Shown in pieces: positions 1 to 5,694 of a DNA stretch of 5,977 nucleotides. The notes beneath the pieces are model-generated. The model saw nothing but the letters and a program-made list of their open reading frames with translations. It ran no database searches and was not told where the DNA came from. The DNA lies in assembly GCA_028292565.1 (NCBI GenBank), contig JAQGMD010000114.1:1-5977 (forward strand), written 5' to 3'. This stretch comes from Burkholderia sp. (lineage in GTDB: Bacteria > Pseudomonadota > Gammaproteobacteria > Burkholderiales > Burkholderiaceae). Position 1 is the stretch's first letter; every line of letters starts with the position of its first letter. A program made the translations under genes and the position numbers.

Positions 1-65
1 CGCTGCATCGGATTTCGTCTTTGAAATTCATGCAAAGCAGTCAAAATTTCTTTCTGCTTTTTCAC
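1..65 (-). CDS. Possible 5' end of a gene leaving the left edge (partial)
   Basis: Reading leftwards from a GTG at 65-63, the frame stays open to the window edge and gives about 21 residues beginning (M)KKQKEILTALHEFQRRNP, a sensible amphipathic, charged start. An in-frame TGA lies just upstream, so the start cannot be much earlier. A GGGG stretch 5 bases before the GTG is only a weak ribosome-binding site. Support comes mainly from context: a good promoter sits about 60-70 bases upstream on the same strand and no other gene is available for it. I do not recognise the product. The true start could be the ATG at 8-6, or the transcript could be non-coding. Confidence 0.4.
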   Translation of the reverse strand, partial: MKKQKEILTALHEFQRRNPMQ

Positions 66-82
66 TTCTGCCCCGTCGCATC

Positions 83-105
83 AAGCACTCTTTTCAGAGC
101 TGCTT
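83..105 (-). other. Small hairpin in the leader of the left-edge transcript
   Basis: On the minus strand AAGCA-G-CTCT pairs with AGAG-TGCTT around a GAAA loop: 9 base pairs with one bulged G and a GNRA tetraloop. It lies inside the predicted 5' untranslated region between the promoter and the candidate GTG. It could shape translation or stability, or be chance. Confidence 0.35.
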
Positions 106-132
106 TTCTTCGCGTCTCTCAACGGGAGGCGA

Positions 133-161
133 ACTATAGCAAAGCGATTCGTGTAGCGCAA
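133..161 (-). promoter_or_regulatory. Sigma-70-type promoter firing leftwards
   Basis: On the minus strand TTGCGC (161-156) and TATAGT (138-133) are separated by exactly 17 bases. An A-rich stretch (AAAAAAGATT, about 170-161) lies directly upstream of the -35 like an UP element, and a GC-rich TCGCCTCCCG follows the -10. Transcription would start near 126. This combination is typical of strongly expressed, growth-controlled genes. It would serve the partial gene at the left edge. Confidence 0.65.
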
Positions 162-189
162 ATCTTTTTTCCGGTTCGATGAATCTTGC

Positions 190-220
190 AAAAAAACATG
201 CGTAAGCGCCTACGGTTTTT
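190..220 (-). terminator. Likely intrinsic terminator, possibly bidirectional
   Basis: On the minus strand CGTAG and TTACG pair around a GCGC loop (214-201), followed after CAT/G by seven T residues (196-190). An AAAAAC stretch on the other side of the stem can extend the pairing with the T run, as in bidirectional terminators. It lies about 32 bases past the stop of the 74-residue gene and just before the next promoter, which fits an end of transcription unit. Confidence 0.5.
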
Positions 221-251
221 GTCATGCGATCGGCGAACGCAAGGCGAAAAT

Positions 252-476
252 TTATTCGAGTGGCTTCTGCGTACGTTCCCATTTAGCCTCGGGCTCGCTT
301 CTCGCGACCACGCGTGACCACGTAGCGCCGCACAGATGACACATGTAGTACTCGACATGACCGCTAGCGGTGGCGCCGAAATTGATTCCAGCCTGCGAGT
401 GCAGTAACAGGTTCGCGTGCGGCGATGTTAATACCGAAGCGCCATTCAATGCGGCGCATGCGGGGCAATCGGACAT
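252..476 (-). CDS. Small zinc-ribbon-like hypothetical protein (74 aa)
   Basis: Two CxxC pairs are visible, C4-P-A-C7 near the N-terminus and C46-H-L-C49 followed by GATW, with about 38 residues between them. This is the layout of a minimal zinc ribbon with four cysteine ligands. There is no signal peptide or membrane segment, so it is probably cytoplasmic. The family and function are not recognised. Its ATG at 476 has no clear Shine-Dalgarno sequence and lies 12 bases after the stop of the 70-residue gene on the same strand, so it is probably translated from a shared message. The likely terminator at 190-220 ends the unit. The cysteine pattern and tight spacing make a real gene likely; zinc binding is inferred. 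Confidence 0.62.
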   Translation of the reverse strand: MSDCPACAALNGASVLTSPHANLLLHSQAGINFGATASGHVEYYMCHLCGATWSRVVARSEPEAKWERTQKPLE

Positions 477-488
477 AGGCGGATGGTT

Positions 489-701
489 TCAGTGACGCTT
501 CCGCCGCTTTTTGCGGGGCTGCGTGGCCGACAACGGGTTGGTCCAGAGCTCCATGAGCTGCCTGGTGGTTTTTGTCATAGCTGTTGCCGCCTGGCGCTTG
601 CTCTCTGCCACTACCCTGCTTCGCGCCGACCCCAGCACCGTGTTTGCGCCGCTCAGCCACATGCTCAACAAGGGATTCCTTTTGGTCCACGGATTTTTCA
701 T
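489..701 (-). CDS. Small very basic Trp-containing protein (70 aa), phasin-adjacent
   Basis: The protein opens MKNPWTKRNPLLSMWLSGAN and continues into a likely amphipathic helix (about residues 16-54) rich in Ala, Arg, Lys and Thr. It ends in a strongly basic tail, PRKKRRKRH (62-70). Tryptophans at 5, 15 and 53 stand out. It has no cysteine and no cleavable signal. The start is well supported: AAAGGA lies 6 bases before the ATG at 701. It lies downstream of the phasin gene on the same strand but behind a terminator, so it probably has its own promoter, which I could not locate. It resembles short uncharacterised proteins I associate with Burkholderiales, without an assigned function. Nucleic-acid or granule binding through the tail is inference. 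Confidence 0.65.
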   Translation of the reverse strand: MKNPWTKRNPLLSMWLSGANTVLGSARSRVVAESKRQAATAMTKTTRQLMELWTNPLSATQPRKKRRKRH

Positions 702-786
702 TTGCGGTCCTTTATGGATCGGAAGTGCAAACCAGTTAGACCAGGCTTTACGAAAACATTCGGGCGGCGTCGCAATGACTGCGCAT

Positions 787-813
787 AAAAAAAGCCGCAG
801 CAGTTGCCGCGGC
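787..813 (-). terminator. Strong intrinsic terminator of the phasin gene
   Basis: On the minus strand GCCGCGGC and GCTGCGGC form an 8-bp stem (one G-U pair) around an AACT loop (813-794), followed immediately by seven T residues (793-787). It begins 26 bases past the phasin stop codon, so the phasin message very likely ends here. Confidence 0.85.
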
Positions 814-838
814 CGCTACACCCGTTTATTTCGTCTGT

Positions 839-1339
839 TCAATGAGTGGGTTTTGAGGCGCTCGCCTGTGCAGCGCGTTCGGCAGCCTGGCTGGCCGGAA
901 CGACGAATTTTTCCAATGCTTCTTTCTGGCGTTGGGTCGCTTTCACCGTATCTTCTGAAGCGCGTTGTGTGACTTCCCTCACGATCGCTTCCGCCCCGCG
1001 TGCGGTGGCCGGCAAATGTGTTTCTACTATCCGCGCGATGCTCGCCTGCGTTTCGGCGACTATGTTTTGCACGTTTTGCTGGTATCCGCGGATTTTGTCG
1101 GCGGCCGGCAATGCCTGCCCTTGCGGTATTGTGAATTTGGACTGGTCGTCGGAAGTCAAAAATTGTTGAGTCCTGGCAAGCGATTCCTCCATCATGCTCC
1201 TGGTCACCTGCATATTCAGCTCGTTCAGTTTTTGTGCGCCATCCAGCATCTTTTCGGAGAACTGCGCGAAGAAGGAAAACTGTGCATCCATCTGTGACTT
1301 AACAGCCTGGGAAATCGATGATTCGGGAAAATTGAACAT
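839..1339 (-). CDS. Phasin family protein (PHB granule coat)
   Basis: Phasins are small amphipathic proteins that coat intracellular polyhydroxyalkanoate granules and control their size and number. This 166-residue protein has the expected size and composition: almost entirely helical, rich in Gln, Ala, Glu and Lys, and no cysteine or signal peptide. The N-terminal part (about 1-60) carries the phasin-type pattern, with aromatic FSFFAQFSEKM, then a helix containing KLNELNMQ and SMMEESLARTQQFL. A Pro/Gly-containing break (about 68-80) is followed by long helices (81-160) and an Ala/Ser-rich tail. The start is firm, with a near-perfect AAAGGAGG 5 bases before the ATG. It is followed by its own terminator, so it is mainly monocistronic. 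Several phasin paralogues usually coexist in these bacteria, so I do not assign a numbered phaP symbol. No phaC, phaA or phaB lies in the window. Confidence 0.88.
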   Translation of the reverse strand: MFNFPESSISQAVKSQMDAQFSFFAQFSEKMLDGAQKLNELNMQVTRSMMEESLARTQQFLTSDDQSKFTIPQGQALPAADKIRGYQQNVQNIVAETQASIARIVETHLPATARGAEAIVREVTQRASEDTVKATQRQKEALEKFVVPASQAAERAAQASASKPTH

Positions 1340-1386
1340 TGTTGCCTCCTTTGCACTGATGACAGCAACCGGCCAGTTGCTGAGTG

Positions 1387-1415
1387 GTTATAAACCGAGT
1401 GTAAGAGTCAGTCTC
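1387..1415 (-). promoter_or_regulatory. Candidate phasin promoter
   Basis: On the minus strand a good -10 match, TATAAC (1392-1387), is preceded 17 bases upstream by GAGACT (1415-1410), a poor -35 match. The start would lie near 1380, giving a leader of about 40 bases. It is the best candidate upstream of the phasin, but a weak -35 means an activator or another start is possible. Confidence 0.3.
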
Positions 1416-1447
1416 TACCGCAACGTTCCATTTTTTTTCGTCTTTGG

Positions 1448-1491
1448 CGTTCGGGTGAGCTAGATAAGAATAGGTCATTATTTACCGAACG
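1448..1491. repeat. 7-bp inverted repeat in the phasin/regulator divergent gap
   Basis: CGTTCGG (1448-1454) and CCGAACG (1485-1491) are perfect inverted copies 37 bases apart, flanking an AT-rich stretch. A related ACGTTCC lies at 1422-1428. The sites lie between two divergent genes and upstream of the candidate phasin promoter, where an operator would be expected. The binding protein is unknown. The rest of the 1340-1648 gap shows only an 11-base-period dyad TTAAC/GTTAA (1557-1572) and no gene. Confidence 0.3.
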
Positions 1492-1648
1492 TCACATGAG
1501 AAATGACGGCGCGGACGCTCACATAAGATCCGTTTTAACCCGGCTCTCGGCATCTCTTAACTTCCGCGTTAAATATTTCACATTTACGGGAATCTACGGA
1601 AAGGCAAGTTGTCTTCTTATGCAAGAGATAACAAAAGGACAATTTGCC

Positions 1649-1993
1649 ATGGATGAACATCAACTTGTATCCCAGGAAACATATAACCCGAATCGACTGC
1701 TCGACAGCCTCATTGAACGCCTGCGTTTGAAAAATGATGCTGCGTTGAGCCGCGTGCTGGAGGTCGGCCCCCCAGTCATTAGCAAGATTCGCCACCGCCG
1801 TCTTCCAGTTGGCGCTTCCATGCTGATCCGCATGCATGAGGTGAGTGAGTTGTCGGTGCGGGAATTAAGAGACCTGATGGGCGACCGCCGGAATAAACTG
1901 CGCATCAGCGATGTTGACGGCCTGAAGAGGTCATCGGGCGGCGATCGCATTGAACAACCCGGCATGGAGCGGCCAGCAGGCTCAGAAATTTGA
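1649..1993 (+). CDS. Cro-like small HTH DNA-binding protein (114 aa)
   Basis: The protein is a predicted cytoplasmic DNA-binding regulator. Residues about 13-75 form a compact helical Cro/lambda-repressor-like unit: LLDSLIERL, then KNDAALSRVLEV and PPVISKIRHRRLPVG, which together look like the turn and recognition helix, then SMLIRMHEVSELSVRELRDLMG. This core closely resembles short proteins I associate with Oxalobacteraceae, often present in several copies per genome. The start at 1649 is chosen because AGGA lies 9 bases upstream; the frame extends in-frame to 1496, but the extra residues do not look protein-like and no ribosome site precedes them. The tail after about residue 90 (rich in Gly, Ser, Arg, Glu) looks unrelated to the core, and its last codons lie in an inverted repeat. 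The target genes are unknown; the divergent phasin is a possible one. Confidence 0.82.
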   Translation: MDEHQLVSQETYNPNRLLDSLIERLRLKNDAALSRVLEVGPPVISKIRHRRLPVGASMLIRMHEVSELSVRELRDLMGDRRNKLRISDVDGLKRSSGGDRIEQPGMERPAGSEI

Positions 1994-1997
1994 GCCT
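1978..1997 (+). terminator. Weak terminator-like hairpin over the HTH stop codon
   Basis: AGGCTCA (1978-1984) and TGAGCCT (1991-1997) pair perfectly over 7 bp around GAAATT, with the TGA stop in the right arm. Only three T residues follow, so termination would be inefficient. Two bases of the left arm are shared with the larger inverted repeat, so the two folds compete at that edge. Confidence 0.35.
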
Positions 1998-2018
1998 TTC
2001 AATGGACTTGATTGCATG

Positions 2019-2044
2019 TCCGGGTTCAGCTTCCTGATCCCGGA
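2019..2044. repeat. REP-like hairpin between convergent genes
   Basis: TCCGGG-T-TCAG pairs with CTGA-T-CCCGGA around a CTTC loop: 10 base pairs with a single T/T mismatch in 26 bases. There is no T run on either side, so it is not a classical terminator. Its GC-rich imperfect palindrome with a short loop is reminiscent of REP elements, but a REP call needs further copies in the genome. Confidence 0.5.
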
Positions 2045-2084
2045 AGGCCTGATCATGCGACTGCTGGCCGCTTAGTAGTCCAGT

Positions 2085-2243
2085 TCAATGGTGTGCTCGG
2101 GCCTTTGATGACGACATCGTGCCCGCCTTCTGTCTTTCAAGGTCCTTCTCGTCTATGCCGAGCAGCTTGGCCAGTCTTTCGTTATCGTAGTCTTCCAGCT
2201 TGCCGTTCTTCATCTTTGCAAGAAGCTCGTCGAGTTCCTTCAC
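2085..2243 (-). CDS. Small charged hypothetical protein (52 aa), GTG start
   Basis: The frame gives MKELDELLAKMKNGKLEDYD followed by NERLAKLLGIDEKDLERQK and a short Ser/Arg/His tail. This is an evenly charged, helical composition with heptad-like leucines, unlike a chance frame. GTG at 2243-2241 is the best start because GGGGAG ends 5 bases before it. The longer in-frame TTG start at 2267 lacks such a site. There is no signal peptide, membrane segment or cysteine. It converges with the HTH regulator and stands alone on its strand. The function is not recognised; a small helical partner protein or regulator is conceivable. Confidence 0.55.
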   Translation of the reverse strand: MKELDELLAKMKNGKLEDYDNERLAKLLGIDEKDLERQKAGTMSSSKARAHH

Positions 2244-2550
2244 GTCATCTCCCCGGGTCGGAAACAAGAAACGAAAATATCCGTAAAAACATCCTCGATG
2301 AGTGACGCCGTCAGGCCGCGGGTTCCTTGCGGAATACTTTCTTCAAAAATTTCAGCGACACACTTAGCGCAGCACCGGCGAAACACAAGGTCTTTATGGC
2401 AGCTATTTAAGGAGCCACAACGAGCCGGAAATGCGCCCTTGCATACGCCTCGGAAAATGGCACGATGAATGTAACGCACCGGGATCGCCTTTACGTTTGC
2501 ATTGCGTTTGCATTTTTCCTGGTCCTTAACTTCCGGGCAAGGAGAAGACC
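2244..2550. other. Intergenic gap between divergent genes, no gene seen
   Basis: About 300 bases separate the 52-residue gene from the TPR gene. Frames on both strands here give unconvincing proteins. An AAGGAG at about 2410 has no well-placed start: the nearest ATG is some 16 bases on. The only clear structure is the tandem repeat just before the TPR gene. Promoters for both flanking genes must lie here, but none matches the sigma-70 consensus convincingly. Confidence 0.5.
2494..2514. repeat. Tandem 10-bp direct repeat upstream of the TPR gene
   Basis: CGTTTGCATT occurs at 2494-2503 and again at 2505-2514, separated by one base, giving an 11-base period (about one helical turn). It ends 36 bases before the TPR start codon, within reach of its promoter, so it may be a binding site for a regulator acting as a head-to-tail dimer. 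No factor can be named. Confidence 0.4.
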
Positions 2551-4368
2551 ATGTTCAGCACCAGACTACCGACTGCCGCTCTCGTCGGCATCGGCTTGAT
2601 TGCCTCAGGCGCGTACGGCGAAAACACAAAGTCCGGGAATGAGTTCGACGCGGCAACATTGATCGGACTTGGTGGCCAGGTGTGCCAGAGCAGCCCCGGC
2701 GGGGCAACGAGCGGAAAACTGTTTTTCAAGATCGCCGCCGCTGCCAGGAACGAGCTGAAACCGTACGGCGCACTACCTAAGGAAGAGAAGCAAGCCACGC
2801 CGGCTTCTGATGAACCACCCCTGTGGGACAACCTCGGGACCCTTACCTATCGGATTACCACCAGCAAACCGCTGGCCCAGAAGTATTTCAACCAGGGCTT
2901 GCGCCTGAACTACGCTTTCAATCACGAAGAGGCGCTACGTGCGTTCCACATGGCGCAGAAGATAGATCCGAAATGTGCGATGTGCTACTGGGGCGAGGCG
3001 CTGGCATTGGGACCTAACATCAACAAGCCGATGGATGAGAAAGACATTTCGCCTGCCGTCGCTGCGAGCGACAAGGCCACGTCGTTGGCGGGCCGGGCCA
3101 GCCGGCGTGAGCAGGCGTTGATCAAGGCAGTTGCTGCGCGTTACTCCGAACACCCGGCCGCCGAGCGAAAATCGATGGATGCGGCCTATGCGGATTCCAT
3201 GGCCAAAGTCGCGGCACGCTATCCGAACGACCAAAACGTCGGCGTGCTATACGCCGAGGCGCTGATGAACCTTTCGCCCTGGGACTACTGGGAAGCGGGC
3301 GGCTCGAAACCGAAGGGTCATACCGCCGAACTGGTCAGCACGCTGGAGCGGGTGTTGAAAGCGAATCCTGATCATCCGGGTGCGATCCACTATTACATCC
3401 ACACCGTCGAAGCATCGACAGATCCGAAGCGGGCCGAGCCGTACGCGAATCGCCTTGGCAAACTCATGCCCGGCGCAGGCCACGTGGTACACATGCCGTC
3501 CCATATTTATTATCGTATCGGCCGCTTCAAGGATTCCCTTGCAACCAACAAGCAGGCGGTTGCTGCGGACGAGGCTTACATCGCGGAGCAAAAGCCGGGC
3601 GGATTCTATCCGGTGGCCTACTACCCGCATAACGTCCACTTTATGTTGGCGTCGGCACAGATGGCGGGAGACGGGAAGACGGTCATCGAAGCGGCCGACA
3701 AGCTTGCGGGACTGGTCACCGATGATATGGCCCGCCAGTTTCCGATCGCCCAACCGGTCAGGGTGGCGCCGTATTTCGCGCACGCGCAATTCAGCGAGCC
3801 GGATACGATCCTGGCCATCTCCGCTCCTGCCGCGGACCTGCCCTATGTGCAGGGTATATGGCATTACGCGCGCGCGGTGGCCTTTGCGGCGAAAGGTGAC
3901 GCCGACAGCGCGCGGCGTGAAGCAGGCGCAATCGATCGGCTGCGGCAATCCGGCGATTTTGCCGGCCTGACTGAGGCGCTCGTACCGGCGCAAGATGCGT
4001 TGCAGATTGCTGGTCATGTGGTTGAGGCGCGTATCGCTCAGGCAGAGGGAGATCCGGCGGGCGCCGCCACGCAAGTCGAGAAGGCCGCGGCGCTGGAGGA
4101 GCAGCTTGCCTACATGGAGCCGCCCTACTGGTACTACCCGGTGCGTCAATCGCTCGGTGCAGCGCTGCTGCAGAAGGGTGATCTGGACGGTGCGGAACAG
4201 GCGTTCCGCTCCAGCCTGGTGCGCACGCCTAACAATGGGTGGGCGCTTTATGGATTGTCGGAGGTGTACCGGAAGCGCGGCGACACGAAGCGTGTCGCGG
4301 CCACCGAAGAGTTGCTGGGCAAAGCGTGGGCCGGGGAGCGGGAGCAGTTGGATCTTTCGAGGTTGTAG
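2551..4368 (+). CDS. Exported tetratricopeptide-repeat protein (605 aa)
   Basis: The start is firm, with AAGGAG 6 bases before ATG. Residues 1-23 look like a signal peptide: hydrophobic TAALVGIGLIASG, then AYG before E24, so the protein is probably periplasmic. It belongs to a widespread proteobacterial TPR family of unknown activity, recognisable by DNLGTLTYRITTS (93-105), AQKYFNQGLRLNYAFNHEEA (109-128) and MCYWGEALALGPN (144-156). TPR-like helices occur at about 108-141 and near the C-terminus, QSLGAALLQKGDLDGAEQAF (533-552) and NGWALYGLSEVYRKRGD (562-578). Between them lie motifs unusual for plain TPRs: C142-x2-C145, HPGAIHYYIHT (275-285), HVVHMPSHIYYRIGRF (311-326) and YYPHNVHF (357-364). 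These hint at a binding site beyond a scaffold. It stands alone and is convergent with pldA. The role is unknown. Confidence 0.88.
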   Translation: MFSTRLPTAALVGIGLIASGAYGENTKSGNEFDAATLIGLGGQVCQSSPGGATSGKLFFKIAAAARNELKPYGALPKEEKQATPASDEPPLWDNLGTLTYRITTSKPLAQKYFNQGLRLNYAFNHEEALRAFHMAQKIDPKCAMCYWGEALALGPNINKPMDEKDISPAVAASDKATSLAGRASRREQALIKAVAARYSEHPAAERKSMDAAYADSMAKVAARYPNDQNVGVLYAEALMNLSPWDYWEAGGSKPKGHTAELVSTLERVLKANPDHPGAIHYYIHTVEASTDPKRAEPYANRLGKLMPGAGHVVHMPSHIYYRIGRFKDSLATNKQAVAADEAYIAEQKPGGFYPVAYYPHNVHFMLASAQMAGDGKTVIEAADKLAGLVTDDMARQFPIAQPVRVAPYFAHAQFSEPDTILAISAPAADLPYVQGIWHYARAVAFAAKGDADSARREAGAIDRLRQSGDFAGLTEALVPAQDALQIAGHVVEARIAQAEGDPAGAATQVEKAAALEEQLAYMEPPYWYYPVRQSLGAALLQKGDLDGAEQAFRSSLVRTPNNGWALYGLSEVYRKRGDTKRVAATEELLGKAWAGEREQLDLSRL

Positions 4369-4472
4369 GATAGTAGTCATGACCCGCCATTTCTGCGATA
4401 GCGCATGACCTGTCGGGTCGCGACTGAACTGATGGGAATGTCCGAATTCCCCGCTTCACCCCGGTGGCCACC
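4369..4472. other. Convergent gap with palindromes, no clear terminator
   Basis: GGGAAT (4434-4439) and ATTCCC (4446-4451) form a 6-bp stem around GTCCGA, and GGTGGCCACC (4463-4472) is a perfect palindrome abutting the pldA stop codon. Neither has a T run, so neither is a classical intrinsic terminator. They may still slow read-through between the TPR and pldA genes. Confidence 0.35.
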
Positions 4473-5474
4473 CTACCACTCGCTGACTAAAACGCCGATG
4501 CCGATTGTTGCCTGGGAGTGGTTATAGTCGAGCAGGCTTTGCCCGTATCCCGAAAACGCCTCGACATAGCCTTTCAGGTGCATGGCCAACGGAAAGGCCC
4601 AGCCGGCCCGGATTGCGCCGCGGCCGGTGCGGAAATTGTGCCTGGCGATCAGCGACAACTCGTGTTCTTTCCATCGATACGTTCCGGCCACATCACCGTA
4701 ACCCATATAGTCGAGTATGTCCGGATTGTCACTGTTGTTCCCAAGCTGTTTCCAGATGCGCGCCACCAGCGTGAAGTTGCCCTGCTCCATACCGATTTGC
4801 GCGTAGATGCGGTTCCAGCTGCGCGACAGGCTCAAGGCCTGGCCATTGGACTGGTGTACTACTCCGAGATTAACGAAGCGGGCACGCATGCCCGCGAGCC
4901 GGAAATCGACCGGCAAGACGCCCATCAGCTCCGGCTGATAATTGGTGTCCCTGAACGGACTCGATGCCTTTCGGTTATATGCCTGCCAATTGCTTTGCTG
5001 CGTGTACCCGAACCACAAGTCAGCCCGTTGCGTCGAGACGTCCTCCAACAGTTTCATCTTGAAGCCCAGCTGATACTTCATCTCGACCCGTGACAAGTTG
5101 CCGACCTCGGGCGCCAGTCCCCTAAATGGACTGAAAGGCGCCTCGTTCGGCGATGAACTGTAATTCGCGATCAACAGATAGTTTTCATGATGCGGACGAA
5201 AGAGGAACAGGCCCTGTTTGTATGCCGGGTCCAGTTCCCAATGCCGCGCGAGCCGGATCGGCTCTCCTTGCGTGGACGGCGCCGCGCGTTGTTCCGGCGG
5301 TGCAGTGTTTTTCCCAAGGACATTCTCGGCAAGCCGGTCAAAGCAGGCAAGTCGCCGCGCAGCATCAACGATATGTGCACAGTCGGACAGCAACAGCGGA
5401 TGTTCTGACGCGATGGCACTGCCGGTCATTAACAGCAGGAAGCTGTCCAGAGACCGGCGGACGATGGTACGCAT
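4473..5474 (-). CDS. pldA: Outer-membrane phospholipase A (OMPLA)
   Basis: OMPLA is a calcium-dependent outer-membrane beta-barrel hydrolase that removes acyl chains from phospholipids reaching the outer leaflet. The signature is clear: HQSNGQ around H207 and S209, then SRSWNRIY with N221. The His-Asn spacing of 14 equals that of the E. coli H142/S144/N156 triad, and S217 matches the calcium-site Ser152. Further matches are NSDNPDILDYMGYGD (247-261) and FSGYGQSLLDYNHSQ (307-321). The protein ends in Trp, the usual aromatic BAM signal. Residues 1-22 form a signal peptide (AIA before S23). At 333 residues it is longer than the 289-residue E. coli precursor. The extra N-terminal part carries DCAHIVDAARRLACFDRLA (31-49), whose C32 and C44 could form a disulfide. 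AGGGA lies 8 bases before ATG. It is convergent with the TPR gene and appears monocistronic. Confidence 0.93.
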   Translation of the reverse strand: MRTIVRRSLDSFLLLMTGSAIASEHPLLLSDCAHIVDAARRLACFDRLAENVLGKNTAPPEQRAAPSTQGEPIRLARHWELDPAYKQGLFLFRPHHENYLLIANYSSSPNEAPFSPFRGLAPEVGNLSRVEMKYQLGFKMKLLEDVSTQRADLWFGYTQQSNWQAYNRKASSPFRDTNYQPELMGVLPVDFRLAGMRARFVNLGVVHQSNGQALSLSRSWNRIYAQIGMEQGNFTLVARIWKQLGNNSDNPDILDYMGYGDVAGTYRWKEHELSLIARHNFRTGRGAIRAGWAFPLAMHLKGYVEAFSGYGQSLLDYNHSQATIGIGVLVSEW

Positions 5475-5694
5475 TGCTGGAATCCCTGGAAACTGTTTTG
5501 TAACGTCTTCTGAACATAGGATGCCCTGCCCACGTCAGCTCCGTGCATCAGCGGTCATCCTGACCAGGCTCAAAGCAGATTCCCGCGGCAGGTTCAACCT
5601 GTCGACTGCGCTACTTATGATTACAAGGCATCGGACATCGGATGTCAAAGACCGCGCGGAAATAACAATGCGAAGTGCTGGGAAACAAAAGAGC
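5475..5694. other. Gap upstream of pldA, no gene seen
   Basis: The pldA promoter should lie here, but no good -35/-10 pair was recognised. GACATC-G-GATGTC (5634-5646) is a perfect 6+6 palindrome around one base and could be an operator. The helix-turn-helix half expected for the LysR remnant to the right is not found in this stretch in any plus-strand frame. Confidence 0.4.

Larger units (their letters stand above)
1968..2072. repeat. Perfect 12-bp inverted repeat enclosing a hairpin-rich 105-bp segment
   Basis: AGCGGCCAGCAG (1968-1979) and CTGCTGGCCGCT (2061-2072) are exact inverted copies. The left arm lies in the final codons of the HTH gene and the right arm just past the end of the convergent 52-residue gene. 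Inside lie two further hairpins, at 1978-1997 and 2019-2044. The transcript could fold as a branched structure, or the segment could be a small mobile-element remnant. No flanking target duplication was seen. Confidence 0.6.

Noticed and set aside
94..282. 62-codon minus-strand frame across the promoter and terminator at the left
   Set aside because: It crosses the likely terminator and promoter and overlaps the end of the 74-residue gene; composition is not convincing.
483..972. Plus-strand frames of 101-153 codons
   Set aside because: They overlap the phasin, its terminator and the small basic gene in antisense and show no protein-like features.
1496..1648. N-terminal extension of the HTH gene
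   Set aside because: It has no ribosome site, odd composition, and the start at 1649 has AGGA at good spacing and begins right before the family core.
2012..2305. 97-codon plus-strand frame
   Set aside because: Pro/Arg/Ser-rich, antisense to the 52-residue gene, and no recognisable domain.
2240..2479. 79-codon minus-strand frame upstream of the 52-residue gene
   Set aside because: Cys/Arg-rich chance-like composition, no ribosome site, and overlap with the better supported short gene's start region.
3247..4380. 377-codon open frame on the minus strand
   Set aside because: It lies wholly antisense to the well-supported TPR gene, is Arg-rich with no recognisable domain, and is a typical GC-rich shadow frame.
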